From Streptomyces olindensis (GTDB lineage Bacteria; Actinomycetota; Actinomycetes; Streptomycetales; Streptomycetaceae): a stretch of 64,000 bases of DNA. This document shows positions 16,171-25,849 of this stretch, piece after piece. The stretch's first letter is position 1, and each line of letters begins with the position of its first letter. The DNA lies in NCBI GenBank assembly GCA_000696115.1, contig JJOH01000020.1, positions 62,001 to 126,000 of the forward strand, read 5' to 3'. The notes under the pieces were generated by a model. The model saw only the letters and a list, made by a program, of their open reading frames with translations, made no database searches and was not told where the DNA came from. Position numbers and translations under genes: made by a program.

Positions 16171-17385
16171 ATGACCACACAGGTGCCCTGTTTATGGGTC
16201 GGTATCGACGCCAGCAAGGCCCACCACTGGTGGGTCGCCATCGACGACACCGGAACCACCGTCTGGAACCGGAAGGTCAGCAACGACGAGGCCGTCATCC
16301 TCGCCGGCCTGAGCGAGATCCTCGCACTGGCCGGTGAGGTCCGCTGGGCAGTGGACCTCACCGGCACCGCGCCCGCCTTGTTGTTGGCCCTGCTCGCCGA
16401 CCACGGCCAACAAGTCGTCTACGTGCCAGGCCGAACGGTCAACCGGATGGCCGGCGCCTACCGGGGCGAGGCCAAGACCGATGCCCGCGACGCCTACGTC
16501 ATCGCCGAGACGGCCCGCCTGAGGCGGGACTTCGCCCCCGTCGAGGTGCCCACGAACCTGGTTGCCGACCTGGCTCTGCTCACGACCCACCGCTCCGACT
16601 TGATCGCCGACCGGGTCCGCCTGCTCAACCGTCTCCACGACGTGCTCACCGGCATCAGTCCTGCCCTCGAAGCGGCCTTCGACTACGCCGACCACAAAGG
16701 CGCCCTGATCCTGCTCACCGGCTACCAGACCCCCGGCGCCCTGCGCCGCTGCGGCCAGGCCCGCCTGACCCGCTGGCTCGCCGCACGAGGCGTGCGCCAC
16801 CCCAAAACGGTCGCCGCCACCGCCCTCACCGCCGCACATGCCCAGCACATCCAACTGCCCGGCCAGGACACGGCCGCGGGCATAACTGCAGACCTCGCCG
16901 CCCAAGTGCTGGCCCTGGACGACCGGCTCAAGCAGCTCGACCGGCAGATCAGCGACGCCTTCCACGCCCACCCGCAAGCCGCCGTCATCGAGTCGATGCC
17001 GGGCATCGGCCCCATCCTCGGCGCCGAGTTCCTCGTCGCCGCGGGTGACCTGGCCGCCTACCCCGACGCCGGTCACCTCGCCTCCGCCGCCGGCCTGGTC
17101 CCCGTCGCCAAAGACTCCGGACGCCGCACCGGCAACCTCCGCCGGCCCCAGCGCTACAGCCGCCGCCTGCGCAGAGTTTTCTACCTCTCCGCGCAAACCA
17201 GCATCATCCGCGACGGCCCCAACCGCACCTACTACCTCAAGAAACGAGCCCAAGGACACAAACACATACCCGCCGTCATCGCCCTCGCCCGCCGCCGCGT
17301 CGACGTCCTCTGGGCCCTGCTGCGGGACGACCGCCCCTTCACCACCAGCCCACCAGCCAGGACACCGGCCGCTACAGCAGCTTGA
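16171..17385 (+). CDS. IS110-family transposase/recombinase
   Basis: The protein has 404 residues. The N-terminal RuvC-like DEDD domain shows WVGIDASKAHHW (first Asp), VDLTGTAPALLLALL, and GEAKTDARDAYVIAETARL with the later acidic residues. The C-terminal Tnp_20 domain shows ESMPGIGPILGAEFLVAAGDL and LASAAGLVPVAKDSGRRTGN carrying the catalytic-serine region. All key motifs are present and there is no frameshift, so it looks active. It recombines DNA without double-strand breaks, guided in studied relatives by a bridge RNA. Confidence 0.92.
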   Translation: MTTQVPCLWVGIDASKAHHWWVAIDDTGTTVWNRKVSNDEAVILAGLSEILALAGEVRWAVDLTGTAPALLLALLADHGQQVVYVPGRTVNRMAGAYRGEAKTDARDAYVIAETARLRRDFAPVEVPTNLVADLALLTTHRSDLIADRVRLLNRLHDVLTGISPALEAAFDYADHKGALILLTGYQTPGALRRCGQARLTRWLAARGVRHPKTVAATALTAAHAQHIQLPGQDTAAGITADLAAQVLALDDRLKQLDRQISDAFHAHPQAAVIESMPGIGPILGAEFLVAAGDLAAYPDAGHLASAAGLVPVAKDSGRRTGNLRRPQRYSRRLRRVFYLSAQTSIIRDGPNRTYYLKKRAQGHKHIPAVIALARRRVDVLWALLRDDRPFTTSPPARTPAATAA

Positions 17386-17415
17386 CTCGGCCATTAAGAC
17401 TCCACCGACCTACTG

Positions 17416-20400
17416 TCAGGCGGTAGATCCACCCACCGTTTCCCAAACAATCTTCAGCGTATCTGCGGAGTAATTCCTATCGGAGGCATTGGCCCACGCT
17501 TCTACAGGCTGACTGGCAACCCATGCTCGCGCTTCTTGAAATGAGGTGAAACGCGGAGCGCGAGCACCAAAACTCTTCGCAGCCGCTCTAGGTACACCCA
17601 CCATACGAAGCGGGAGCGCACTGATGCTATTGACTCCATAGAAAGACATTGCAGGAACATGGAAAGCAGCGGACGTCTCTTCCGGGTTACTGCCAGACAG
17701 CTCGATCAACTGTAGAGCACCGATACCCCAGGGGAGATATCCCGCCACATCTCTAAATAGGTAACGCCCCGCGAAAGTCAGCGGTTTATCCATATGGGAG
17801 AACCAGTTTTCTGCGATCTCTGGGAGGCTCTTTCCAGAGACCCAATCCCGTAGAACGCCAGCCACCCTCAGTGCATTCAACCCGCCAGCCTCGTCAGTGG
17901 GAGCCAAGGACATTTCTGGCACTTCGGCAAGGACTTCAATGACCTGCATAAGCGGGTTTAGGTTGTCTCCGAACAAATTCTCGGGCGCCCAAAATTCTGG
18001 CTCCTTGAAAACACGAGGAGACGAAGCAGAAAGCAGACCTACACTCGGTAGAGATAGGCCAGTAGTGTCAGCTACACCCAAGAAGGAGTTTTCCCTGAAC
18101 TCCTCCATGAACCCTCGCGACCATGAAACCAGTCGTTCAGCCAATTCACGATCAGCCGATTGGAGACCATGAAAAACCAGAGACGACCGAAGGATCTCTT
18201 CCACCTCAGCGCTCGCGGATTCGAACCCGCCGACCTTCAGAGCATGTGCAAGATACTGGAAGAAGTGACTAATTTGCGGATTTGCGCGAACAAGCCTCAG
18301 ATTGTACTCCGGGCGACGCTCATCTAGGAGCTTGATTACTTCAAGGAGAGCGGAAACCACTTCAACCGCTTCACCCTCGAGATAACGGCGAAACTCTTCA
18401 TCTTGCGCTTTTCCGGTCGACGGGTAGATAACTACCCCGACACGGTCACGAAGTGCGCGCCCCGCTCGCCCTGCAATATTCCAGAACTCAGAATATCGAA
18501 GGGGTCGGTACTTCTGGCCGCGGCCTTGCGGAACTTTCAAGGCCTCTATGACAACTGAAGAAAGGGGAAAGTCTACACCTTGCGCAAGAGTGGAGGTGCC
18601 AGCCACAACGCGGATGCACCCCTTATCCAGCAATACTTCTACAAGACTGCGAACTTCGGGAGGAAGACCAGCGTGATGAAAAGCAACACCCGACGAAGCG
18701 TCTCAGCTAGAGGGTAGTCCACACCCAGTTCATTTTCGATGTAGTCGATTGCAGCGGCAAGAAGATCGGGATCTGGACAGTCGTCAAGTGCTGTCCTAGG
18801 TAGACTCTCAGCGACCTGAGCAGCACGCTTTTCCGCTTTGCCTGGGCCTCCTGTCAGAATGAGCGCCCCGCCGGAGCGTTCACTCATTGAGATAGCAAGT
18901 GAAGCAGACATCGCCTCACGCTGCCGAGTCTCACGAAGGACTGCAGCCGGCCCCAGGTCCATTTCGACCCCATCCCAGTTGGATGGCTGCGTCGCAGAAG
19001 GAAGCAGTTGCAAGGTATCGTGATATATCTTCTTACCTCGCCTGCGACTCCAATGGCCTAGTGCACGGATCTGCTCACTGGGCTTCCAATTCAGCTCAAT
19101 GGCTGCGCCTTCGCCAGTACCCAACCACTTAGCCAGATCCGACGCATTTGGCAAGAACGGCGTCAGCAGCAAGAATCGACACCGCCGACCCTTCTCTCTC
19201 TTCAGAGTTGCGAGAAGTAGCTCTAGCCGTGGGCCTCGCGTCTCATCTGAAATGTGGTGTGCTTCATCAACGACAACGAGTGATAGCTCGCGGACGCTGG
19301 GATGGCTCGCTTTAACCAAAAGGTCCAATTTTTCTGGAGTGGTTACGAGTACATCCGGATGCAGGGTTAGCAGTCGGCTTTCTGTAGGGTCTAGCTCGAA
19401 GACAGGCGCAGCTGCTTCCACAGAAATATCTGAACCATCTGACCTGGCTCCGGCGAGATCGTTTCGGAGCCGACGGGTCATCTGATTAACGAGAGCCCGA
19501 GTTGGCACCAAGTAGGCAACCGTTGACCCGGGATTAAGCGCAATATTCTGAACGATGGAAAATTCAGCCAAGAGCGTTTTACCGGCACTGGTCGGCATTT
19601 GTACGCTGATGGCTGTCTTGAACGGGTCTAGCAAGCTCTGTGAAAGAGCTTCCCTCTGCGACCACCACAATTCTGATACGGGACTACCCTGATCACCGGA
19701 TGCAATCTGTCGCGCGAATTCACGGGCAGCCGAGGAGAGCCTAGAGGTGTTGTACCAAATCGAGGCCTTAGCCATGGCCGTGGTCAAGGGCTCCAGGGAC
19801 TCCCCCACACGTTCAAGCTCGATATCACCGCTCGAGCCTAGTAGCAATCGTGCATTCTCGGCGTGCCTCTGCAGCGTAACGAGTACGCCCTCCGGATCAC
19901 CTGTTCGCAGATAGCTACCCAGGACGACTAGCGCTTCTCCGATGTGATAGAGACCGAGTAGCTTGCACTTCTCTTTATCTTCCCGCCAATCCGAAAGGTT
20001 CGCCTCACCGAAAATTCGAGCTTCGGCATCTCTCTGAAGGCTAGATAGCGTGGTGAGGTGATGAATTCCTTCTTCTACGTCTTCCCACGAGCGACTCTTT
20101 CGAGCAAGCATGCCTAGCGCGATAACGCAGCTAGACCAAACCTGTTCGCTCCAGTCGCGGCTTTTTTTAAGCCGAGCTACGCTGCGAAAATTATTGCTGT
20201 TGAGAAGAAGCCTCAATTCAGGCTGCCGTTGTGCCAAAGTTCCAGACACTACCAGCATCCAGAGTTCATAAAGCGAAGAATTGGGTAGCGTGGACCATCT
20301 TGCTGCCCGGAGGTGGAACGCTCGCTGGGCAAAATCAGCGATTTTACTCTCGTCTGAACCGGACCTAGCAGCGTTGATGGCTAGAGACTCAAATGACCAA

Positions 20401-20552
20401 GCGATCTCATCGATCGATTCAGGATCCAGCTCCTCCGTCTCTTGGGTAGCAGCTTCTAGGAATTGAGCCAGATAGGAAAGTCGCGATGAACCTACAAAAT
20501 CATCACCACCTTCACTTAGGAAAGCGTCAACGAAGATTTGGTTGCGGTCCAT
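17416..20552 (-). pseudogene. hamB: Hachiman/AbpB-like DEAD/DEAH helicase, frameshifted
   Basis: Two consecutive frames, 18639-20552 (637 aa) and 17416-18633 (405 aa), together encode one superfamily-2 helicase of about 1045 residues. The first has motif I PTSAGKTLLAEF, LVPTRALVNQ and the DEAH box VVVDEAHHI after a 310-residue helical N-terminus. The second starts in mid-domain and has TSTLAQGVDFP and motif VI NIAGRAGR. Restoring one G to the GGG run (CCC at 18689-18691 on the + strand) joins them through TLRR-GVAFHHAGLPPEVRSL. GC is clearly lower than in neighbours. The ATG abuts the nuclease gene stop. This is a real mutation or a sequencing error. Confidence 0.75.
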
Positions 20553-21404
20553 CTATGCTGCCCCCTCTCTGGCTATCCGATAAACGTCCTGGGCAATATC
20601 GAACAGATCGCCCTCAACGACAATACTAACCCACCTAATCGGGTGGCCGAAATCGTCTGGATCAGACTTGAACTTGCCTGGGTCATCCTCATGGTGGGTA
20701 TCCGCAGTACGAACCAGGAGTGGCGCAAGCACGAGTTCAAGCTGGTTTCTCTTTAGGATGAACGAGGCATGGATGCGGGAGCATACGCCCGCGAACTCTT
20801 CCTCGGAGTGATCGCGAAGCCAGCACAATTCCTGCAGAAGCGCCCGCCGTGAGCCAACAAGTTCGGCGAGCTTCACTTCCATTCCGGTTACAACGCCGGG
20901 AGGTGTCTTGCGATCCTGGGACCCTTTCACTTCACCGAGCACAAGGGTAACCACTTGTTGACGCTCATTCTCTAACCCAATGACGTCAGCACCCCTGGTT
21001 TGTTGATCGGGGATTTCTTTGTGCTTGATTCGTGAAGCCGGTATAACTGTCCCGAATATCTGCTTCAGAACTTCAGCAGCTATGATTTCACCGAACTCGC
21101 TTCGCTGAACATCGAAATGCTTGCCCCTGTCGCCTTTCCAAGCGGCAGGTAGAAGCGCATCCCTCTCCTCCGTCAGGGCTAGCTGAACGTCTTCTTCCGT
21201 TATTTCGAAGGACTCACTGCTGAACAAGGTCAGTTCCTGCGCCGAACGAAGGAGACGCGCTCTGGCCTCAACTTCATCGAAGTAGTGGGCAGTAACTAGC
21301 GGGGCAAGCGCTCGAGCAAACGTAGCGGTGTCCGCCGGCACCACATGCACGTACCTGTGCCCACCGACCGTTTCGTCTGAAATGACTCTAAATAGATCAG
21401 TCAA
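20553..21404 (-). CDS. hamA: HamA-like PD-(D/E)XK nuclease (DUF1837-type) of a defence pair
   Basis: The protein is 283 residues from a TTG at 21404 preceded by GGGGG; frame and low-GC composition fit this start better than one at 21467, whose extra residues look untranslated. The middle has a PD-(D/E)XK nuclease pattern: Glu in FGEIIAAEVLKQIFG, Asp in TRGADVIGLE, then LVLGEVKGS with the E-x-K pair. This layout and a directly adjoining helicase match HamA of Hachiman (AbpA of AbpAB). In that system the nuclease is held by the helicase and released on sensing aberrant DNA. Family assignment is by motif and context, not by search. Confidence 0.6.
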   Translation of the reverse strand: MTDLFRVISDETVGGHRYVHVVPADTATFARALAPLVTAHYFDEVEARARLLRSAQELTLFSSESFEITEEDVQLALTEERDALLPAAWKGDRGKHFDVQRSEFGEIIAAEVLKQIFGTVIPASRIKHKEIPDQQTRGADVIGLENERQQVVTLVLGEVKGSQDRKTPPGVVTGMEVKLAELVGSRRALLQELCWLRDHSEEEFAGVCSRIHASFILKRNQLELVLAPLLVRTADTHHEDDPGKFKSDPDDFGHPIRWVSIVVEGDLFDIAQDVYRIAREGAA

Positions 21405-21761
21405 CTGTTCCCCCCGTCCCCGCCCCCGCGGGTATACACGTGGTCCGCCGAAGGCCGTGGACCACACCCACCGTCTCTAATCTACGGACGCGATACCCGC
21501 TCGGGAACAGTGCGTACCCAGCTGTAACTCTTCCGTGCGACGTCCTGCCACCTGTTAGGGACGCCCCCCGCGCGCTGTACAGCGTGCATCCACGGGGTCT
21601 GCACCGTGCGGGATGAAGAGCGCTGGCTAGCAGTCGTGCCAGATGCTGCGAGGATTCACGAGGAACAAGGGACATCGCGGCATGGCCCCACCATGCCGCC
21701 GCCAGAACTTCATCCCAGGTCAGCAAGGCATCTAGCCCTAGATCACCTTAGCTTTCCAAGC
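21405..21761. other. Intergenic region, no gene recognised
   Basis: This 357-bp gap upstream of the nuclease gene shows a return to high GC and no convincing coding frame or hairpin. It presumably contains the promoter of the nuclease-helicase operon. Confidence 0.4.
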
Positions 21762-22238
21762 TCAGGGCGCAGTGACGTCTGGGCTGACGTACAGGTCTTC
21801 TCGCATGCGCGCCCGAAGCACAGCAAGCGCATCGTCATATGTCCGGCGTCCCTCCAGGTACACGGGATCAGTGACCAAGACTCCCTCCATCACGCGGTCG
21901 CGGAGGTCGCGCAGACGGCGGAAAGCCTCCTCCGAGGCCTCTACGACGAGACTGGGAGCACTGATGGTCATCTGGTACCTCAGTCCGATGCATGGCCCGA
22001 ACGCTTCCCGAGCCATGGTGCGGCGCGTCGAGGGTTCCATGTCCGGGTCCCGAGCCAAATTGCCGCAGGCGTGACGGGCCTCGGAGAGGCCGGCCAGGTA
22101 GTCCCCGTACAGGGTGCGACGTGCTTGCGCCTCGCGATCCGAACGCTCCCGCTTCCACCGTTGACGGTCCAGAAGCATGGCGGACCCTGTGGCGATCGCC
22201 GCGCCAACTACGGTGCTGATCAAGGTGATCCACTGCAT
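21762..22238 (-). CDS. Membrane-anchored hypothetical protein (158 aa)
   Basis: ATG at 22238. One N-terminal transmembrane helix (WITLISTVVGAAIATGSAMLL) is followed directly by a basic stretch DRQRWKRERSDREAQARR and a 110-residue helical cytoplasmic domain. Such proteins recur near the ends of Streptomyces mobile elements; no function is assigned. A start further upstream is open but its residues look untranslated. Confidence 0.6.
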   Translation of the reverse strand: MQWITLISTVVGAAIATGSAMLLDRQRWKRERSDREAQARRTLYGDYLAGLSEARHACGNLARDPDMEPSTRRTMAREAFGPCIGLRYQMTISAPSLVVEASEEAFRRLRDLRDRVMEGVLVTDPVYLEGRRTYDDALAVLRARMREDLYVSPDVTAP

Positions 22239-22298
22239 GGACCGACCGTAGCCACTGCCCCGATGCCCGTCGGCCCGCACCACAAGCGCACCAGGTCG

Positions 22299-22318
22299 AG
22301 CGGGGAACAGCGGGGAAC
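22299..22318. repeat. Tandem 10-bp repeat near attR (candidate integrase arm sites)
   Basis: AGCGGGGAAC occurs twice back to back, followed by CACGGTGAAAG, about 85 bp from attR. Tyrosine integrases bind short repeated arm sites in this position. Confidence 0.35.
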
Positions 22319-22400
22319 CACGGTGAAAGCAACCATGTCCGACGACGCCGCACTTCAAGCGTTCGCACAGGTCAGCGCCCCAAACAGCCCCAAATGCCCG

Positions 22401-22448
22401 CAGCTTCCCAAGCTGAGAGCGCGAGTTCGATTCTCGTCACCCGCTCCA
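22401..22448 (+). repeat. Attachment site attR
   Basis: It is a perfect 48-bp copy of the tRNA-Gly 3' half at 5227-5274. Similarity continues about 45 bp further with a few mismatches, including the terminator hairpin. Only the 3' part of the tRNA is present, so it is not a functional tRNA. Confidence 0.9.
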
Positions 22449-22516
22449 CGTGAAACCCCCAGGTCAGAAGCCCGGGGGTTGTTTGTTGTCTAGTCCAATT
22501 TGAGGGTGGCGTGCCC

Positions 22517-22810
22517 TTACGGCGATCGACAGAGCCGGTCAGGTTCCGTCGATGAGCCGCTCGGCAACGTGCCAGCCGGGATGCCCTGGCCAATCCCGCA
22601 GGAACCGTCCGAGTCTCCGGGGTACTTGATCCACAGCAGGTAATCGGCTCCGGCGACACCGATCGAGCTGGGGATGCCGAGGCGACGGCCAGCCGGATTG
22701 CACCAGTTGACGTGCTGGCCGACCGCGTCCATGGCACCGTTGCCGTTTCGGGCGGTGTCCACCACGAAACCCTTCCCGGCCACGCCGAGCCGCGCCAATG
22801 TTCGAGCGCT
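22517..22810 (-). pseudogene. C-terminal fragment of a GH6 cellulase
   Basis: The frame encodes GKGFVVDTARNGNG, NWCNPAGRRLG and YLLWIKYPGDSDGSC, the characteristic last third of glycoside hydrolase family 6 endoglucanases/cellobiohydrolases. Everything upstream, including the catalytic Asp region and signal peptide, is missing, and the preceding codons lose similarity. It lies about 70 bp past attR, so a secreted cellulase gene was probably cut by an integration- or deletion-related event. Confidence 0.6.
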
Positions 22811-22964
22811 ACTTGGGCACGCCGGCGCCCAATCGTCTCGAATACCGAGACCCATTTCAGGTCAACTGGGCCAGCGTTGATGCTGCTATGCATGGAGTCG
22901 CCTCTTGGAGGAGCGCGGCTTGGCTCCTGCCACCGTCGGCCGTTACGACCGGACCGGCACCGCG

Positions 22965-24314
22965 TCAGGCGGGCACCGAGGGCGAGGCCCCTCGGAAGTC
23001 CCTGCGCAACGGCATGCCGGACCGGCCGTCATCGCCGGTCCTGACCGCCAGCACCTGGTTGACGCCCATCGCGTTGTTCTCGAACCCGACCGCCGAGGCC
23101 GCCATGTAAAGGCGCCACACCCGCGCCCGCCCGGGCGAGGTCAGCTCGACCGCCTCGTCCCAGTGCGCTTCGAGGTTGGCCACCCACTCACGCAGCGTGA
23201 GGGCATAGTGCTCGCGCAGGGACTCGACGTCGCGCACCTCGAAGCCCGCTTCCTCCAGCAGCGACACGGTGGAGCCGACGGGAGCCAGCTCGCCGTCGGG
23301 GAAGACGTACCGGTCGATGAAAGGATCCATTCGGTACTTGCCTTCGTCCCGCACAGGGCGCCGCGCTATCTGGTGGTTGAGCAACCGCCCGCCGGGCTTG
23401 AGCAGTTGGTGCAGTATGTCCGCGTACGCGCGGTACCGCTTCCCGCCCACGTGCTCGGCCATGCCGATGGAGGAGATCGCGTCGAAGGGGGAGTCGTCGA
23501 TCTGCCGGTAGTCCTGCACCCTGATCTCCACCCGGTGCTCAAGCCCCGCCGCGGCGACACGCTCGCGAGCCAGCGCCGCCTGCTCGTCCGAGATGGTGAC
23601 CCCGACGACCCGTACGCCGTAGCGTTCGGCCGCGTGCATGGCCAGCGAGCCCCAGCCGCAGCCCACGTCCAGCAGCCGCTGCCCCTCGCGCAGGGCGAGC
23701 TTGCGGCAGACCAGGTCCAGTTTGGCCTCCTGGGCCCGCTCCAGGGTGTCGCCGGAGCCGGAGGAGGGGTCGCTCTGCCAGTAGGCGCAGGAGTAGACGA
23801 GCGAGGGGCCCAGCACGAGGGCGTAGAAGTCGTTGCCCACGTCGTAGTGGTGACTGATGGCCGCCTTGTCACGGCGCAGGCTGTGCGCGGGACCGCGACG
23901 GCGCACCACCTCTTCGGCGGGCGGTGCCGGCGGGAGCCCGATCCCCGCGAGGCCGAGCGTCCGGCGCACCGTACGCAGGCTGGCGGGTGTGGTCAGCACG
24001 CTCAGCGCCCGGCGGAGCGCCGCCGTGCGGCTGCCGGGCTCGTCCCGTTCCCACAGCAGCGTCGAGATTCGCTTCAGCAGTTCGTACAGGTCGCCGTCGA
24101 CTTCGAGGTCTCCGGCCACCCAGGCGCGGGCGAGCCCCAGCTCGCCCGGCCGCCACAGCAGACGCCGGAGGGCGTCAGGGTCGCGCAGGACGAAGGCCGG
24201 CCCGTCCTCGGGACCGGCCGTGCTGCCGTCCCAGAGGCGGATTCCCACGGGCAGGGGGAGACCCAGCACCTGTTCACTGAACCGGGCCAGAACCGCTGCG
24301 GCTGCTTCGGCCAT
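22965..24314 (-). CDS. Cyclopropane-fatty-acyl-phospholipid synthase (CFA-type SAM methyltransferase)
   Basis: The protein is 449 residues from the ATG at 24314 (GAGG 6 bases before). It has an N-terminal substrate-binding domain with DPDALRRLLWRPGELGLARAWVAGDLEVDGDL, then SHHYDVGNDFYALVLG and the SAM-binding LLDVGCGWGSLAMHAAERYG, both diagnostic for CFA/mycolate cyclopropane synthases. It should add a methylene bridge to unsaturated acyl chains of membrane phospholipids. The next upstream gene is a TetR regulator on the same strand; the nearby CYP102 operon suggests a shared lipid theme. Confidence 0.9.
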   Translation of the reverse strand: MAEAAAAVLARFSEQVLGLPLPVGIRLWDGSTAGPEDGPAFVLRDPDALRRLLWRPGELGLARAWVAGDLEVDGDLYELLKRISTLLWERDEPGSRTAALRRALSVLTTPASLRTVRRTLGLAGIGLPPAPPAEEVVRRRGPAHSLRRDKAAISHHYDVGNDFYALVLGPSLVYSCAYWQSDPSSGSGDTLERAQEAKLDLVCRKLALREGQRLLDVGCGWGSLAMHAAERYGVRVVGVTISDEQAALARERVAAAGLEHRVEIRVQDYRQIDDSPFDAISSIGMAEHVGGKRYRAYADILHQLLKPGGRLLNHQIARRPVRDEGKYRMDPFIDRYVFPDGELAPVGSTVSLLEEAGFEVRDVESLREHYALTLREWVANLEAHWDEAVELTSPGRARVWRLYMAASAVGFENNAMGVNQVLAVRTGDDGRSGMPLRRDFRGASPSVPA

Positions 24315-24617
24315 GCGTATCCTCACAGTCCAACCAAGGGGCCCCGCCCGTTTCGTACTGCGGTGGGCCTGGCAAGGTTCCACCGCGGCGCGGCCGGCGC
24401 CGGTGAGTATATGCAGACATTGATTGAAACCTGAACAGGTCTTTTTTAGGCAGCCGATGGGGGCATGGTCGGGTTATCCGGTCCGGGTCACGACAGGATC
24501 CCTGCGTCAGGCCGTCGCGACCGCGGCTCCCCTCTCCTCCGCCAGCCGCAGCGCCGGCCGTGAAGCCCCGCTGGGGACCGGAGCCGCGGTGCGGCGTCGT
24601 GATCGGGGGCGGCGACC
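24315..24617. other. Intergenic region between TetR and CFA synthase genes
   Basis: 303 bp without a convincing gene. The CFA synthase promoter is expected here; no clear hairpin or operator was identified. Confidence 0.35.
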
Positions 24618-25205
24618 TCAGGCCATGGCCAGGACGGCTGAGACCAAGGCCCGCAGGCAGACGCGCTCGGCTTCCTCGTCCGGCAGGGAGAGGTGCTGCA
24701 TCGTCAGTCCGTCGAAGCCGGCCAGGAAGAACCTCGCGATCGTCTCGGCGGGCTGGCCGAGCTGGTGACCGGTGCGTTCGGCGGCCTGGTCGACCAGTTT
24801 CGTCGTCACTGCCAGGACCTCGCTGTAGTGGCTCTGAAGAGCCTCCTTCAGGTGTGGCGTACGCATGGCGAACATGCTCAGCTCGGTGAGCAGCTGGTGC
24901 GAGGCGGGCTGTTCGAGCACGGTCCGCCAGAGCGCTTCGGCGAGCGTGACGATGGTTTCCTCGAAGCTCGCGTCCGGGGGCGCGGCTTGTGTCACCTGGG
25001 TGATCAGGTCGTGCGTGAGCTGTTCCATGACGGCCCGGTACAGCTCCTCCTTCGTGCCGAAGGTGTAGTGCACGGTCGCCTGTGCCACGCCGAGCTCGGT
25101 GGCGATGGCGCGGGTGCTGCCGGCGGCGACGCCCTCCCTGGCCATGAGGGCGATGGCCGCCTTGATCAGTTGGGGGCGGCGCTCCGCCGCGGACACATGA
25201 GCCAT
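24618..25205 (-). CDS. TetR-family regulator
   Basis: The protein has 195 residues. The N-terminal HTH LIKAAIALMAREGVAAGSTRAIATELGVAQATVHYTFGTKEELYRAV is typical TetR; the helical C-terminal domain is of the common ligand-binding type. It lies divergent to and 1.5 kb from the CYP102 operon. A 22-bp perfect inverted repeat upstream of that operon (26617-26638) is a plausible operator, though a decayed region lies between. Confidence 0.85.
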   Translation of the reverse strand: MAHVSAAERRPQLIKAAIALMAREGVAAGSTRAIATELGVAQATVHYTFGTKEELYRAVMEQLTHDLITQVTQAAPPDASFEETIVTLAEALWRTVLEQPASHQLLTELSMFAMRTPHLKEALQSHYSEVLAVTTKLVDQAAERTGHQLGQPAETIARFFLAGFDGLTMQHLSLPDEEAERVCLRALVSAVLAMA

Positions 25206-25270
25206 GACACGATTCTATCCGACTCAGTCTGTCGATCAGGTCGCTCGACAAGGCCAGGAACCGCCGCCTG

Positions 25271-25625
25271 TCAGAGGGCGATCCTCGATGCCTCGGAACG
25301 GAGCAGGACGTCCGGGGTGGTCATGAGGTGCGCCCACCGGCTCTGGACCGGGCGGAACTCGAAGGTGTTGGTGACGTCCTGGAGCGGGGCGAAGCCGGTG
25401 CCGGTGTCGACGCGGCGCTTGAGGGGTTCGATCTCCCTGACGGTCCAGACCAAGTCGGTCTTGAGGGGGCCGAGGGTGCGGTTGCGCTCGGCTTAGGTCT
25501 TGCCGACGGTGGCGACGCCGTGGTGGTCGGTGACCTCGATGGCTCCGGCGACCCACTCGGCGTACCGGTCGGTGCGGGAGATGACGTTCCACACCCGCCC
25601 GAGGGGGCGGCGATGACGGCCTGTT
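25271..25625 (-). pseudogene. Truncated inverted duplicate of the SRPBCC gene
   Basis: About 280 bp (25341-25620) are 98% identical, in inverted orientation, to 31451-31731 inside the intact SRPBCC gene. The copy has lost its start, lacks one C in the run near 25605 (frameshift), and has TAC changed to TAA (TTA at 25493-25495 on the + strand). After the FRPVQS codons it diverges into unrelated sequence. Confidence 0.85.
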
Positions 25626-25849
25626 CGGATCGTGGTCCCTGCCGCGCTCATCACGTGTGCCGGCGTCTTCGGCGCAAGCTCGACGACCGCTTCACCGTGC
25701 CGGGCACCGAGTCCCAGCCGCGTGGGCACGTTTCGGCAGGACACTGCCCGCAGCCCAGCCCCCGGAGCGGGCGCCCAGCTCGTCTTCACGGCCCCTGAGG
25801 GACACCGCGTCACGGACGCCCCGTACCTAGCGGCCAGGCCGGATCCGAG

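Larger units (their letters stand above)
15975..17400 (+). mobile_element. IS110-family insertion sequence (ends approximate)
   Basis: A single intact IS110/IS117-type recombinase gene with a long 5' noncoding leader and little 3' flank, inside the AICE cargo region. IS110 elements lack terminal inverted repeats and clear duplications, so the ends given are estimates: right after the hairpin at 15973 on the left, and between the transposase stop and the helicase 3' end at 17416 on the right. Confidence 0.6.
5227..22448. mobile_element. Actinomycete integrative and conjugative element (AICE) integrated in tRNA-Gly
   Basis: A 17.2-kb interval is bounded by 48-bp perfect repeats of the tRNA 3' half. 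In one direction it holds all expected pSAM2-type modules: integrase, excisionase, replication initiator, spread proteins, FtsK-type translocase and a KorSA-like GntR regulator. Transfer would be by double-stranded DNA translocation through TraB, not a relaxase-type system; no relaxase is seen. Cargo lies at the far end: a second regulatory module, an IS110 element and a nuclease-helicase defence-like pair. All backbone genes read intact, so it may still be mobile. Confidence 0.88.

Noticed and set aside
18620..18720. Programmed -1/+1 frameshift in the helicase
   Set aside because: No slippery heptamer or downstream stimulatory hairpin is evident at the GGG run; a simple deletion or sequencing error explains it better.
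22401..22448. Second tRNA-Gly gene
   Set aside because: Only the 3' half from the anticodon stem onward is present; the acceptor 5' strand and D-arm are missing, so it is an att copy.
22905..24434. 509-codon frame opposite the CFA synthase
   Set aside because: A shadow of the CFA synthase in complementary GC3 phase; no recognisable motif.
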